38,915 nucleotides of DNA from Elusimicrobiota bacterium (GCA_030651035.1 JAUSCK010000224.1:1-38915), one strand, 5' to 3'. Numbered from the stretch's first letter, positions 6,745-15,787 are shown. Numbers and translations are program-made. Notes: generated by a model from the letters alone, not told the origin.

Positions 6745-8135
6745 TTTCTCCCCGCGACCTCGTAGAACGTGAAAGCCGGGCGGTACGCGGCGCGGCCGCC
6801 CCTGACTGAAATTTTATTTTCCACGGGCCTGAAGAGCAGGCCCCATAAAAAAAACTGCGCGCCGCGGTTAAAGGCGGAAGAGGAACGGACCACGGCGGCG
6901 GCGGCCTCGACGGGCGCCGTCTCAAGCCCTGAAAGCGCGCCCGGCAGGTCCCCCGCCCCGGCCTTAAGGAGGGCGGCGTCCAGCGCCCCGGCGGCGGCCG
7001 CAAGCTCCGCGCGCGCCCGGGGGTAGGCCGTCCCCGGGAAGAAGGCTGACAGGTAGCGGTAGACGGCGTAATCGTAAAAGCACGAGAAACCGGAGCGGGC
7101 GGCCCTGCCTTTCAGGCCGAGCAGCCCGTCGTAGGCGGAGTACCTGAGGTAGAGCGCGGCAAAATCATTTTCCGCCGAGTTCACCAGCCCGCCAAGCTCC
7201 CGCAGGGTCGCCCCCCCGGCTTCGACCGCGGCGGCGGCAGCCTCCAGCCGCGACCTGAGCGCCGTTACTGAAGCCAGCAGCGCTTTGGCTCCGGGCTCGG
7301 CGCCATTTTTTCCAAGAGAGACTCCCGCGTCCGACAGGGCTGAAATGCGCGAGCGCAGGGCCAGCGCGGCCATGGCTGAGCGCAGCTTTGCGCGCAGGCC
7401 CTCGAGGCGGCGGGATTCCTGCTCCGTTATGGCCTGCCTGCCCTTAAGGGCCGAGGCTGCGACTATAAATTCGCTGTACAGGGAGAAAGCCCCCTCGCTT
7501 TCGCGCCCCGGACCACCGCCGCGCGCGGCCTCAAGCCACGCCCCCGCCCGTGAAATTTCGCGCTCCAGCCCGGCCTTGTTAAGCCTGTAATCCGCGTAAT
7601 TTATTGAAAAGAAACCGCTGCCTCCGGCGGCGCCGCCGACCCGGACCTCCGGCCCCTCGGCCTCCGCCTGCTTCCCCTCGTAAAGGCGGCGGGCGGCCAG
7701 CTCAAGCGTTTCCCTGGAAACCGAAGCGCTGCCGGCGGCGTCGTTCAGGGCTTTTATCGCGGCTATGAAAGCGGGCTTGAACTCCCAGGCCGTTTCGCGG
7801 ATCTCGATCCGGCCGTGCAGCTGCCCGCCCGCTCCCTTCATGCCCAGGTAGACCGCGGCCGCCTCGGCGGGGTTTTTCTCAATCCAGGCCAGCAGCGCGC
7901 TCCTGACCCCGGCGTTCGTCTCTATCCCGTCGAGGTCCGCGAAGCGCCCCGCCATGCCGGCCTCTATTATTTTGTCGGCCAGCTCGCCGCGGAAAAACAG
8001 GCTGGTCATCAGGCGGTCCCTGACCGCGGAGGCCTCGTCCTGCCGGGAGTCCTGCGGCGTTATCTCCGGCCCGGTATCGGCCCAAGCGGGCATCAGGAAC
8101 AGGGACAGCAGAATTGCGATCAATAGGGATTTCAT
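6741..8135 (-). CDS. Secreted alpha-helical protein of unknown function
   Basis: I do not recognise this 464-residue protein. It starts with a classical signal peptide (MKSLLIAILLSLFLMPAWA, cleavage near residue 19). The rest is Ala/Arg/Glu-rich and predicted almost all helical, with many heptad-like stretches, suggesting a periplasmic or surface helical bundle. An internal Gly-rich break lies at about residues 165-175. Start: ATG 8135 overlaps the TGA of the cardiolipin synthase gene (ATGA, 8132-8135), a coupling pattern seen several times here. A GTG two codons upstream (8141) is possible. Its own stop overlaps the start of the downstream methyltransferase in the same way. This tight coupling to a lipid enzyme and a methyltransferase suggests a shared envelope process, which is inference. 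Confidence 0.75.
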   Translation of the reverse strand: MKSLLIAILLSLFLMPAWADTGPEITPQDSRQDEASAVRDRLMTSLFFRGELADKIIEAGMAGRFADLDGIETNAGVRSALLAWIEKNPAEAAAVYLGMKGAGGQLHGRIEIRETAWEFKPAFIAAIKALNDAAGSASVSRETLELAARRLYEGKQAEAEGPEVRVGGAAGGSGFFSINYADYRLNKAGLEREISRAGAWLEAARGGGPGRESEGAFSLYSEFIVAASALKGRQAITEQESRRLEGLRAKLRSAMAALALRSRISALSDAGVSLGKNGAEPGAKALLASVTALRSRLEAAAAAVEAGGATLRELGGLVNSAENDFAALYLRYSAYDGLLGLKGRAARSGFSCFYDYAVYRYLSAFFPGTAYPRARAELAAAAGALDAALLKAGAGDLPGALSGLETAPVEAAAAVVRSSSAFNRGAQFFLWGLLFRPVENKISVRGGRAAYRPAFTFYEVAGRK

Positions 8136-9286
8136 AGCCACGAGCGGAACAGGTAAAGGAACTTGGAGGCGGCCTTGGAGAGGAACGGCCTGTTTCTCAC
8201 CTCGTCGAGCGTGATCAGTTTGGATTTTTTCAGGTCCTCCCGGAAAGCCCGCGTCATGGCGGCCCCGAAGACGCCGTCGTAAACGTTCAGGTTGAGCTCA
8301 AGGTTATAATGGAGGCTGCGGTGGTCCAGGTTGTGGCTGCCCACGGACGCCCACAGGCCGTCTATCACGGCCGTCTTCGAGTGCAGGATCGGCCCCTGCC
8401 ACTCGTAAACCTTGACCCCGTTCCTTATCAGGTGCGCGTACATGGCCCAGGAGGCCAGACGCACATACGGGTAATCGGTATCCCTGGGCGCAATGATCCG
8501 CACGTCCACTCCGCGCTGCGCGGCCTTGATCAGCCTCCTGTAAACCAGGCGGTCGGGCAGGAAGTAGGCGTTGGTGATATAGATGTATTCCTGGGCGCGG
8601 TCTATGGCGCAGCGGTAGCTGCGCCTTATAGAGCGCACGTTGCGGAAACCGCCCGCGAAAACCACGGAGACGCGCTTGCCCCCCGCCTTCGCCGGGTCGG
8701 AAACGGGCAGGCACGGCTCCGCGGGGCCACTCACAGGGGTGGAGTCGGCCCAGGCCTCCCAGAAGATCCTTTCTATGCCGGCGACCACCGGGCCGCTCGC
8801 GCGCGTCAGCGTGGCCTTCCAGCCGCGTCCGCCCATGGACTTGGGCGCGTCGCTCTCGGTTATATTGAAGCCGCCCACGAAGGCGCAGCGCCCGTCCACG
8901 CACACGGTCTTCCGGTGGTCGCGCTTTATCCAGTTGTGCAAAGGCTTCCAGTAAATGACCGGGCGGAACTCCGCCACTTTCACCCCCGCCGCGGCCAGCC
9001 CGGTGAAAAAACCCCTGTCCGTAAGTATGGAGCCGACCGAGTCGTAGATGAGGTAGACCGCCACCCCGTGGCGCACTTTTTCGCGCAGCAGGTCGGCGAC
9101 GGTCCTGCCGATGGAGTCGTCGGCGAACGCGTAAAATTCAAGCAGCACGAATTCCCGCGCCCCGCCTATCGCGGACAGCAGCGCGGGGAAAGCTTCTTCG
9201 CCGTCCTTCAGCAGGACGACCTCGTTGCCCTCTATCACGTCCTGCGTGGAAACGCTGTAGCGGCTCCAGTTTTCTTTTTCCCGCAT
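8132..9286 (-). CDS. Cardiolipin synthase-like phospholipase D family protein (ClsB-like)
   Basis: A 384-residue protein with two HKD phospholipase-D motifs. The first has H124, K126, D131, followed by GGFN; the second has H302, K304, D309, followed by SHN. Two-HKD bacterial proteins of this size usually transfer a phosphatidyl group between phospholipids to make cardiolipin. There are no N-terminal membrane helices, as in ClsB, so it is probably peripheral to the inner membrane. The arginine/lysine-rich RDHRK stretch and the closing hydrophobic FLYLFRSWL may help membrane binding. The start lies 52 bases inside the upstream O-antigen-ligase-like gene, with a weak AAAGAG site. The long overlap is unusual, but no better internal start with a ribosome binding site is visible. 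Confidence 0.88.
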   Translation of the reverse strand: MREKENWSRYSVSTQDVIEGNEVVLLKDGEEAFPALLSAIGGAREFVLLEFYAFADDSIGRTVADLLREKVRHGVAVYLIYDSVGSILTDRGFFTGLAAAGVKVAEFRPVIYWKPLHNWIKRDHRKTVCVDGRCAFVGGFNITESDAPKSMGGRGWKATLTRASGPVVAGIERIFWEAWADSTPVSGPAEPCLPVSDPAKAGGKRVSVVFAGGFRNVRSIRRSYRCAIDRAQEYIYITNAYFLPDRLVYRRLIKAAQRGVDVRIIAPRDTDYPYVRLASWAMYAHLIRNGVKVYEWQGPILHSKTAVIDGLWASVGSHNLDHRSLHYNLELNLNVYDGVFGAAMTRAFREDLKKSKLITLDEVRNRPFLSKAASKFLYLFRSWL

Positions 9287-10899
9287 AGCTCTTTTTTTGT
9301 TTTCTCCGCCGCCGGCCTGTCGAAGTCGGCCAGCCCGCGCTGATAAGGATTAAGCTGCGCCGCGGCAGGGGCTTTTTCCAGGCGGGCGAACTCGGCGCAG
9401 GCCTCCCCCCTGAGGCCGGAGGCCGCGTAAACCAGCGCGAGGCCCAGCCGCGCCCCGGCGAAACCCGGCTCCAGGCTCAGCGCGCGCCCGAACGCCGCTT
9501 CGGCCCCGGCCGCGTCCCCCGCGGCCGCGAACGCCCGCCCTTCGTCGGCGGCCCTGAAAGCGTCCTTCGGGCTGTCCAGGGCGGCGGAGCGCGCCAGCGC
9601 CAGCGCCAGCGCCGGGTTATGGCCCCGCTGCGCTTCGCCGTAAGAGCGGGCGAGGAATTCCTGCCGCCCGCTGAAAAGCGCGGCCGCCGGAGCCAGGGCC
9701 AGGCCGGCGAAGCAAAGCGCGGCCAGCGCGCCTTTTCCGCGGAAGCCGGACCCGCCATTTTCTGGGGCGGGCAGAATTACCACGGCCGGAACGGCCTGCC
9801 CGCCCCCCGCCGAAAAACCCAGCGAGCCCCAGAAGAGCAGGGCGACGGCCCCGGAGTAATATATCATATCCGCGCTTCCCTGTATGAGAACCGCCAGCGC
9901 GCAAAGCTTCAGCGGCAGTTTCTCCTTCCCGCCCGAAGCCAGCGCCGCCGCCGCCGCCAGCAGGAAGAATAAGGCCGCCGGGAAGCCGGCCTCGGCGGCA
10001 AGGTTCAATATTTCGCTGTGCGCGTGAAGCGTGCTGTGCCCGTAATAAGAGAGCCCGTCGAAATACGGAAACTTGAAGACCTCGAAAGCACGCCCGAAGA
10101 GTCCCGGCCCCCAGCCGAGCAGCGGGCTCGAGGCCGCGGCCTCCAGGGCGGCGCCCCACAGCCGGGGGCGCTCGAAAGCGCGGGGATCGGCGAACTTGAG
10201 CAGGCCCTCCCAGGCTGAGGAGGGCAGGAACGCCGCGATAGCCAGGCCCGCAGAGAAAAGAGCCGCCAGCCCGCCCCAGCGGCGCGTAAAGCCCAGGCCC
10301 GCGGCGGCGCTCAGGAAAGCCGCCAGCGCGGCGCCCCTGGAACCGGAGGCATAGAGACCGGCGGCCAGCAGCAGCGCGAGCGCCCAATAATATGATCTTC
10401 TCTTTTTATCGCCCGCCCCGGAAAGGGCCAGGAGAACGGCGGGGAAAGCCGCCGCACAGAAGGCGGCCGAGTAGTTCGGATTAGCGCCTATCAACCCTGT
10501 CGGCCCGTGGCCGGAGAGCCTCTGGGAAATAAATACCGCGGCCGCCGCAGCCCCCAGGCCGCAGACCGCCGCCAGCCAGCCCGCGCCGCCCTCTTCGGAA
10601 GAGGCCGCGTAAAAGAACAGCAGCCCGAAGACCGCGTACCTGGAAAAAGCGCCGACGGAGAAGGCCGGCTCCGGAGAAAAGAACGCCGCGGCCGCGAGCC
10701 AGGAAAAGAACAGGACCGGGGCCGTCAGCCCGGGGCGGGAAAAGCCGCGCGGAGCCAGCGCCGCCCAGGGGAGGAAGAGCGCGCCGAAAACGAGCCAGGC
10801 TCCGGGCGAGCGCAGGCCGCCGGCCGCGACCGCGAGGACCAGAAATAATGCCGGCGCGTAAGGCCTGGTTTTTTTAATGATTTCAGCGGCGCGGCTCAT
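9235..10899 (-). CDS. O-antigen ligase/polymerase-like membrane protein with C-terminal TPR
   Basis: A 554-residue polytopic protein with roughly a dozen hydrophobic segments over residues 15-430, followed by a soluble helical tail (about 430-540). The tail carries TPR-like A/G/L-rich helices (AAGDAAGAEAAFGRALSLEP). The periplasmic loop motif of the Wzy_C/WaaL superfamily is present: LLGWGPGLFGRAFE followed about 25 residues later by HAHSEILNLAAEAGFPAA. Such proteins join or polymerise surface polysaccharides, glycosylate pilins or ligate O-antigen to lipid A-core; the specific acceptor cannot be told. The ATG overlaps the stop of the preceding paralogue (ATGA, 10896-10899), with GGAGG 8 bases upstream. 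It is very Ala/Gly rich, which produces long false reading frames on the other strand. Confidence 0.85.
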   Translation of the reverse strand: MSRAAEIIKKTRPYAPALFLVLAVAAGGLRSPGAWLVFGALFLPWAALAPRGFSRPGLTAPVLFFSWLAAAAFFSPEPAFSVGAFSRYAVFGLLFFYAASSEEGGAGWLAAVCGLGAAAAAVFISQRLSGHGPTGLIGANPNYSAAFCAAAFPAVLLALSGAGDKKRRSYYWALALLLAAGLYASGSRGAALAAFLSAAAGLGFTRRWGGLAALFSAGLAIAAFLPSSAWEGLLKFADPRAFERPRLWGAALEAAASSPLLGWGPGLFGRAFEVFKFPYFDGLSYYGHSTLHAHSEILNLAAEAGFPAALFFLLAAAAALASGGKEKLPLKLCALAVLIQGSADMIYYSGAVALLFWGSLGFSAGGGQAVPAVVILPAPENGGSGFRGKGALAALCFAGLALAPAAALFSGRQEFLARSYGEAQRGHNPALALALARSAALDSPKDAFRAADEGRAFAAAGDAAGAEAAFGRALSLEPGFAGARLGLALVYAASGLRGEACAEFARLEKAPAAAQLNPYQRGLADFDRPAAEKTKKELCGKKKTGAATAFPRRT

Positions 10900-12344
10900 T
10901 TAAAAACCTCCAGCCGCCGTCTTTCAAGGCCGGCCGCCTCGTCCTCCAGCCCCGGCCGGGAATATATACGCCTGAGCGCGCTCCAGGCTGAAGGGCTGTA
11001 GCGGTTTTCCAGCAAAGCCATTTCGTAATAAACGGCGGAACGGAAGCCGGGTTCGGCGCTCTTGTCCGCAATGCTTAAGTTCCCCAGCAGCTCCAGCGCG
11101 GGCGCCTTGAAGAGTTTTGACCGAAGCGCCGGGCGCAGCTCGGCTTCAGCGGCGGGGAGCCCCTCCCTGCCGGCGGCGGCGGCGGCCCGGCCGCGGGCTT
11201 TCTCAAAAGAAAGGCTGCGAAAATCCAGGCCGGCCAGGGCGGCTAAAAGCAGCGAGGCAAAAACAACCCCGGCGCCGGCGGCGCGGCGGGAAGGGCGGAA
11301 AACCCCTGTTCCTTCCGACCGGGAGCTGAGCAGCCAGCAGAAAAGCCAGAAGTTGGCGGGCACGGAAAGCCCGAAATCCATCAGCGAGTGGACAAGGGCC
11401 GCAATCACGGAATATTTTACCAGCCCGGTTTTGGCGCGCGCCGCACTGAAGAGCACCCAGAACCAGGCGACGGCGGCGGGCAGGCCGTTCTCGGAGAGAA
11501 ATTCAAGGTAATAATTGTGCGCGTAAACGGCGTGCTCCCTGAAAGCGCCGGCCGGCTGGAAAGACGCCTGCGCCCAGGTGAAGGAGGCGTGGCCGAAACC
11601 GGCCAGCGGCCGCGCCGCGAACATCTCCCGGGCGCTGCGCCACCAGGTCAGCCGCCCGACCACCGAATCCGCCTGCAGCAGGTAAAAAACCGGCACGGCC
11701 AGCGCCGCAAGCGCCAGCAGCAGCCACGCGTTTTCTTTCAGCTCACGGCCCTTGAACCGGGAAACCGCGTAAAAACCGGCGGCAACCAGCCCGGCCAGCG
11801 CCGCGCCCAGGGACTGCGTCCACACCACCAGGACCACCATGGCTCCGGCCAGCAGCCAGTTCCCCCGGTCCAGGGCGAGCGGTATTACCATGACCGCGTA
11901 AAGCGCCAGGGCGTTGAGGTTGGTCAGCGGCGGTTTTCCCAGGAAGTTTTCCAGCGCGAAAGCCTGCAGCAGCGAAACCGCGAAAATCAGCCAAGCCCCG
12001 CAGACTACGGTGAATTCGACCTTGCCGCGCTCCTCCCTGTTAAGGAAGGAGGCGAAGAGAAAGATCAGCAGGCCGGCCGCGTAATTGCCCCACTCGTTGA
12101 AAATAAAGCCCTTGAAGGGGCTGGCCAGCAGGGAAATGAAGGAGAGGCCTGCGGCGGCCCAGAGCGGGTAAAACCTCTTTTCAGAGAAGCCGCGCGGGAG
12201 GCCGGCGCCGTAAGCGCCGACGACGGACCAGGCCAGGCAGCCCAGCAGCACCGCCCGCTGTAAAGCGAGCTGCAGCGGCAGGTCGAAGACGGCCTGCAGC
12301 ACAGGGGAAATACCCAGCACGAAAAGAAAAATATATGCCAGCAT
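10896..12344 (-). CDS. O-antigen ligase/polymerase-like membrane protein
   Basis: A 482-residue polytopic protein with about 10-11 hydrophobic segments over residues 1-350 and a soluble helical C-terminal tail. It carries the same family signature as its downstream neighbour: LAGFGHASFTWAQASF then HAVYAHNYYLEFLSENGLPAA, where the H-x(n)-N/S-x-x-L-x-x-L-x-E-x-G-L pattern marks the Wzy_C loop. It is probably an inner-membrane glycan ligase or polymerase acting on the periplasmic face. Because the pil operon is directly upstream, a pilin glycosylation (PglL/TfpO-like) role is possible as well as LPS ligation. No Shine-Dalgarno is seen before the ATG, and the pil terminator stem ends only 15 bases upstream. 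Expression therefore needs read-through or an unrecognised promoter. Confidence 0.83.
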   Translation of the reverse strand: MLAYIFLFVLGISPVLQAVFDLPLQLALQRAVLLGCLAWSVVGAYGAGLPRGFSEKRFYPLWAAAGLSFISLLASPFKGFIFNEWGNYAAGLLIFLFASFLNREERGKVEFTVVCGAWLIFAVSLLQAFALENFLGKPPLTNLNALALYAVMVIPLALDRGNWLLAGAMVVLVVWTQSLGAALAGLVAAGFYAVSRFKGRELKENAWLLLALAALAVPVFYLLQADSVVGRLTWWRSAREMFAARPLAGFGHASFTWAQASFQPAGAFREHAVYAHNYYLEFLSENGLPAAVAWFWVLFSAARAKTGLVKYSVIAALVHSLMDFGLSVPANFWLFCWLLSSRSEGTGVFRPSRRAAGAGVVFASLLLAALAGLDFRSLSFEKARGRAAAAAGREGLPAAEAELRPALRSKLFKAPALELLGNLSIADKSAEPGFRSAVYYEMALLENRYSPSAWSALRRIYSRPGLEDEAAGLERRRLEVFK

Positions 12345-12359
12345 TTATCGTGAAAAACA

Positions 12360-12390
12360 AAGGACCAGGGCCGATCGGGACCTGGTCCTT
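12360..12390 (-). terminator. Rho-independent terminator of the pil operon
   Basis: A perfect 10-bp stem (12360-12369 with 12381-12390) has an 11-base loop that itself contains the palindrome CCGATCGG. On the minus strand the stem is followed by a T-rich tract (TTTGTTTTT). It lies 24 bases after the pilQ stop and 15 bases before the next minus-strand gene. Confidence 0.85.
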
Positions 12391-12413
12391 TTATTACCGA
12401 ACAGCGGCCCGGC

Positions 12414-14198
12414 TTAGTCCTCGAGTATCCTCGGGGTCACAAAGATCAGCAGCTCGATCCTGTTCCTTAAGACGGACTTATGCCTGAAAAGTACTCCGAG
12501 CAGAGGGATATCGCCCAGTATCGGCACCTTGGAGACGGTATCCGTCTGGGAGTCGCGGATAAGCCCGCCGATGACGATCGTCTCCCCGTTCTTGATGATC
12601 ACGCTGGTGTCCGCGGCGCGGGTGTCTATGCCGGGGGCTACGCCGCTCCCGGATTTATACCCGGCGGAAGGCTGGCTTACGTTCGGAACGACCCTCAGGG
12701 AAATGTGCCCGTCCGAAGTTATGGAGGGAAGGACCTTCAGCGTTATGCCGACAGTGGAGTATACGGTATTGCAGGCCCTGATCTCCGTGGCGCCGCTGCC
12801 GGTGAACTGGCACACGTCGTAAGGGATCTGGGAAGTAATATTTATATTGGCTTCCTTGTTGTTGAGGGTGGTCACTTTCGGGTCCGAAAGCACCTTGGCC
12901 TTGCCTTTACTGGCCGCCGCGGTTATCGTCGCGTCCAGCACGGAATTAGCCGTAAGCTTCCCGAACCTGAAAGCGCCGCTGATCACGCCGGCAGTATCCG
13001 TCACGTCCGATTTCTTGTTGATGCCGTCTACCCGCGCATCCGCCGCCCTCCATTGCGGGCCGGAGGCGGCAGACCACTTCACCCCCATTTCAAAAGAGCT
13101 GTCAAGCGACACCTCGACCAGTTTGGCTTCTATCAGCACCTGCTTGGGCGCATGGTCCAGGCTGCGTATCAGCCTGGCCGTGGAATCCAGCCCGTAAGAG
13201 GTGTCGGTGACGATAAGGGCGTTGTTGTTTTCGTCGGACATGCACTTGGCGGCGCGGCCTTCGGCCGCTGCCATGGATTCCACCTGCGTTTTCATTTCGC
13301 TCGCCTTATAATAGTTCAGAAAGAAAACGCGCGTCTGCGGCATGGCTTTCCTCTGCTCCATGATGAAAGTGGCGGGGGCGGCGATGCGCAGCATATTGTC
13401 GCCGGCCTGCTGCGTGGTCAGGCCCTTGATGTTGAGCAGGGTCTTAAAAGCCTCATCGAAAGGAACCTTTGTCAGGCTTATGGTAATGGTGCCGCTCACG
13501 TCGTCACCGTAGATTATATTAATGTTGGCCTTGGCGGCCAGCATGTCGATAACTTCCCGCACGTCCGCCTCGCTGTAGTCGAAGGTGATCGGCTCGCGCG
13601 GCAGGTTGTCCATGATATTGCGCGAGGAGGGCGTGGGATAGGTTTTTTTGGGGGCTATCACCGGGACGTTCTCGCGGTTGAGGTCGGCGGGCTTTATCGG
13701 CGCGGCTTCCAGCGTTATTTCTAGGGGCTTGCCGGCGGCAGCCGCGGGAACTATGACCTTGACTCCGGCGGGCACGGCGGCCGGGGAATCTTTCAGGACG
13801 GGGGCCGCCGCTTTCTGGGCGCGTGACCTGAAGACAACCACCAGCTCGGTGCCCTTGCGGGTTATCTCATAGGCGGTTTTCTGCGAAAGTTCCATGACCA
13901 CGCGGGAGATGCTGACCGGGCTGGTCTGGAACTGGCCGGTGCGCACCTTTTTCAGGTTCAGGCCGTTGACAGGGATCTCCTGGAGAGTCTTAAGCCTCGA
14001 GTCCATCAGCTCCAGCACCAGCCTGTGGGGCTGTTCCGTGGTGAAGGCTTTGTACTGCACGGGCCGGTCGGTGGCGATGTAGACGCTCTCCGCTGAAACC
14101 CGGACCGACTGCACCATGGCGTTCTCCAGGGCGAAAAGCAGCAAAGGGTTCTGCCCCAGCAAAAGAGCCGTAACGGCGGCTGTTATGAATTTTTTCAT
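12414..14198 (-). CDS. pilQ: Type IV pilus secretin PilQ
   Basis: Forms the outer-membrane ring through which the pilus passes. The 594-residue protein has a signal peptide (MKKFITAAVTALLLGQNPLLLFA). Next come an AMIN domain (about 25-125, peptidoglycan-binding in homologues), a Pro/Ala linker, a secretin/TonB N-terminal domain (about 205-275, FDYSEADVREVIDMLA) and an N1-like domain with FFLNYYKASEM. The secretin core spans about 355-590, with VLIEAKLVEVSLDSSFEMGV, KVLSDPKVTTLNN and the hallmark VPILGDIPLLGVLFR near the end. I chose ATG 14198 because GGAG lies 8 bases upstream and the signal peptide follows directly. An in-frame ATG at 14219 overlaps the pilP stop. Last gene of the operon, followed by a terminator. 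Confidence 0.96.
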   Translation of the reverse strand: MKKFITAAVTALLLGQNPLLLFALENAMVQSVRVSAESVYIATDRPVQYKAFTTEQPHRLVLELMDSRLKTLQEIPVNGLNLKKVRTGQFQTSPVSISRVVMELSQKTAYEITRKGTELVVVFRSRAQKAAAPVLKDSPAAVPAGVKVIVPAAAAGKPLEITLEAAPIKPADLNRENVPVIAPKKTYPTPSSRNIMDNLPREPITFDYSEADVREVIDMLAAKANINIIYGDDVSGTITISLTKVPFDEAFKTLLNIKGLTTQQAGDNMLRIAAPATFIMEQRKAMPQTRVFFLNYYKASEMKTQVESMAAAEGRAAKCMSDENNNALIVTDTSYGLDSTARLIRSLDHAPKQVLIEAKLVEVSLDSSFEMGVKWSAASGPQWRAADARVDGINKKSDVTDTAGVISGAFRFGKLTANSVLDATITAAASKGKAKVLSDPKVTTLNNKEANINITSQIPYDVCQFTGSGATEIRACNTVYSTVGITLKVLPSITSDGHISLRVVPNVSQPSAGYKSGSGVAPGIDTRAADTSVIIKNGETIVIGGLIRDSQTDTVSKVPILGDIPLLGVLFRHKSVLRNRIELLIFVTPRILED

Positions 14199-14215
14199 TT
14201 GTAAATCTCCAATGA

Positions 14216-14662
14216 TCATTCGTTCTCCCGCAGGTTAAGATGGCGGACCTGCTTGTCGTCGGTCATCAGTATCACCTGTTTACCCTTCACAACGCCAGAA
14301 ACGCCGGGAACGGGCTTCTTTTTGGCGTCAGTAAGGCGCCCGGCCTTAAGCAGGTAAACCGTGCCGGAAGCGTCCCGCATCAGGGCCTGGCGGCCGCGCG
14401 AGTCTTCCATTATGCCGGTCAGCGTAAGCCCGTAGATGGTGAAAGTGCCTTTCTCGACGGCCTGGGCCGCCGCGCCGCTTTTGTCCTTGGGCTTGGCGGT
14501 GGTCCCCTTCTGGTCGCCGTAAACCGTGGACGGCACCAGCGGGTCGCGCGTATTGACCGGCTTGTAGACCTGGTCCACGGTGGCCGCCGGGGTAGAAACC
14601 GCCACCTGGGCCGGGGCGGGGGCGGCGCAGGAAAGAAAGAGGGCTGTTAGGATAAGGTGCAT
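14216..14662 (-). CDS. pilP: Type IV pilus assembly protein PilP
   Basis: A 148-residue periplasmic protein that links the inner-membrane PilMNO platform to the PilQ secretin. The short signal sequence MHLILTALFLSCAAPAPA contains a cysteine in a weak lipobox context (FLSC), so lipidation as in other PilP proteins is plausible but not certain. A disordered linker is followed by the small beta domain (YGLTLTGIMEDSRGRQALM, then a hydrophobic Y-L-L-x-G-x-L segment) typical of PilP. Gene order and size support the call. It begins 8 bases after the pilO stop. Confidence 0.88.
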   Translation of the reverse strand: MHLILTALFLSCAAPAPAQVAVSTPAATVDQVYKPVNTRDPLVPSTVYGDQKGTTAKPKDKSGAAAQAVEKGTFTIYGLTLTGIMEDSRGRQALMRDASGTVYLLKAGRLTDAKKKPVPGVSGVVKGKQVILMTDDKQVRHLNLRENE

Positions 14663-14670
14663 AATAGGGC

Positions 14671-15222
14671 TTAGCCGTTATATTGGTAGGCGGCCAGCGT
14701 AAATTGGGCGCCCACGGAGGGGTCGACCCCGCCCGTGCCGGTCAGGGTAAGGTTCTCGGAGGTCATTATGCGCTCCTCCAGGCCGAGCGCGGTGAGGAAG
14801 CGGCCCACGTCGTGGTAATTGCCTCTTAAACTGATGGAGTAGGTCACCTTGGTGAAATATTCCACTTTCGACTGGCCGGTGGGGGTTATCGCGGAGATGT
14901 TCACCTTGTATTTCCGGCTGAGCGTGGTCACGGTGCGGAGCAGGTCCGGGATCCGGCGCTCGCTGGGCAGTTTTTTAACGGCGGCTTCCCTTTCCAGCTT
15001 CAGGTTGGCCAGCGTGGACTCGAGGTTCTTGAATTTGGCCTTCTGCTTTTTGGCGTTGCTGATCTCGGCCTCCATCGCGGAGACCTTCTGCGAGTTCTCG
15101 GCTATTGCCCTGGACGTGGGCAGCCAGAAGTAGGCGAAGTAAAGCCAGATGGACGCCCCGCCTATAACCACTCCGAGGGCGACCTGGCCCATCTGCTCTT
15201 TCGTAAGTTGTATCTGGATCAT
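14671..15222 (-). CDS. pilO: Type IV pilus alignment protein PilO
   Basis: A 183-residue bitopic inner-membrane protein: a short cytoplasmic N-terminus, one TM helix at about residues 12-32, a coiled coil at about 35-85 (NSQKVSAMEAEISNAKKQKAK), then the ferredoxin-like periplasmic domain. PilO pairs with PilN and recruits PilP. ITPTGQSKVEYFTKVTYSI and the following GNYHDVGRFLTAL motif are typical of PilO. It starts 4 bases after the pilN stop. Confidence 0.93.
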   Translation of the reverse strand: MIQIQLTKEQMGQVALGVVIGGASIWLYFAYFWLPTSRAIAENSQKVSAMEAEISNAKKQKAKFKNLESTLANLKLEREAAVKKLPSERRIPDLLRTVTTLSRKYKVNISAITPTGQSKVEYFTKVTYSISLRGNYHDVGRFLTALGLEERIMTSENLTLTGTGGVDPSVGAQFTLAAYQYNG

Positions 15223-15226
15223 AGTT

Positions 15227-15787
15227 TTATTTTAACGTGTACTTCACGGTGATCGGGACGGTGAACTTCTTGCCCGATTCCACATCGGTCACCGCTATGC
15301 CGCCGATCTCCACCGCGGTGTAGGGCCCGGAGGTTTCCAGCGAATTTATCCAGTACGCCAGGTCGTAGGCGGAGTTGGAGTTGACGAACAGCGATACGCC
15401 CACGACGTTGCCGGACAGCGTGGTGTTAATGCCGCTGAACCAGATGGTGGAGGGCAGGTCGCTGATGAGCTCCTGCAGGAAGCGCGTGTAGATGAAGCGG
15501 CCCTTGTTTATGCTGTTAATGGCGTCCAGGTACTTCTGCACCTCGGCTATCTGGGCCTCGATGGCCTTCACCTGGTCCACGTCCTTCTGCAGGATCGCCA
15601 TTTCAGCCGTGCTCCTGGCGAGGGCGGCCTCGATGGTCTTGGCGCGGGTGATATGCCAGACGGAAGCCATCGCCACTACGGCCGCCACGACGACGGAGGC
15701 CAGCACGACCTTGGCGATGAGGACCTTGCGGTTAATCCTGGCTATGTATTCCGGCGGGATCAGGTTGATTCTTGTCATTCGTCCCAA
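15227..15787 (-). CDS. pilN: Type IV pilus assembly protein PilN
   Basis: A 186-residue bitopic protein. Near the N-terminus is INLIPPEY, the conserved cytoplasmic peptide (INLLP in most PilN) that docks into PilM. A TM helix follows at about residues 26-47, then a coiled coil and the periplasmic ferredoxin-like domain ending in VPITVKYTLK. It overlaps the pilM stop by 13 bases, implying coupled translation. Confidence 0.94.
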   Translation of the reverse strand: MGRMTRINLIPPEYIARINRKVLIAKVVLASVVVAAVVAMASVWHITRAKTIEAALARSTAEMAILQKDVDQVKAIEAQIAEVQKYLDAINSINKGRFIYTRFLQELISDLPSTIWFSGINTTLSGNVVGVSLFVNSNSAYDLAYWINSLETSGPYTAVEIGGIAVTDVESGKKFTVPITVKYTLK

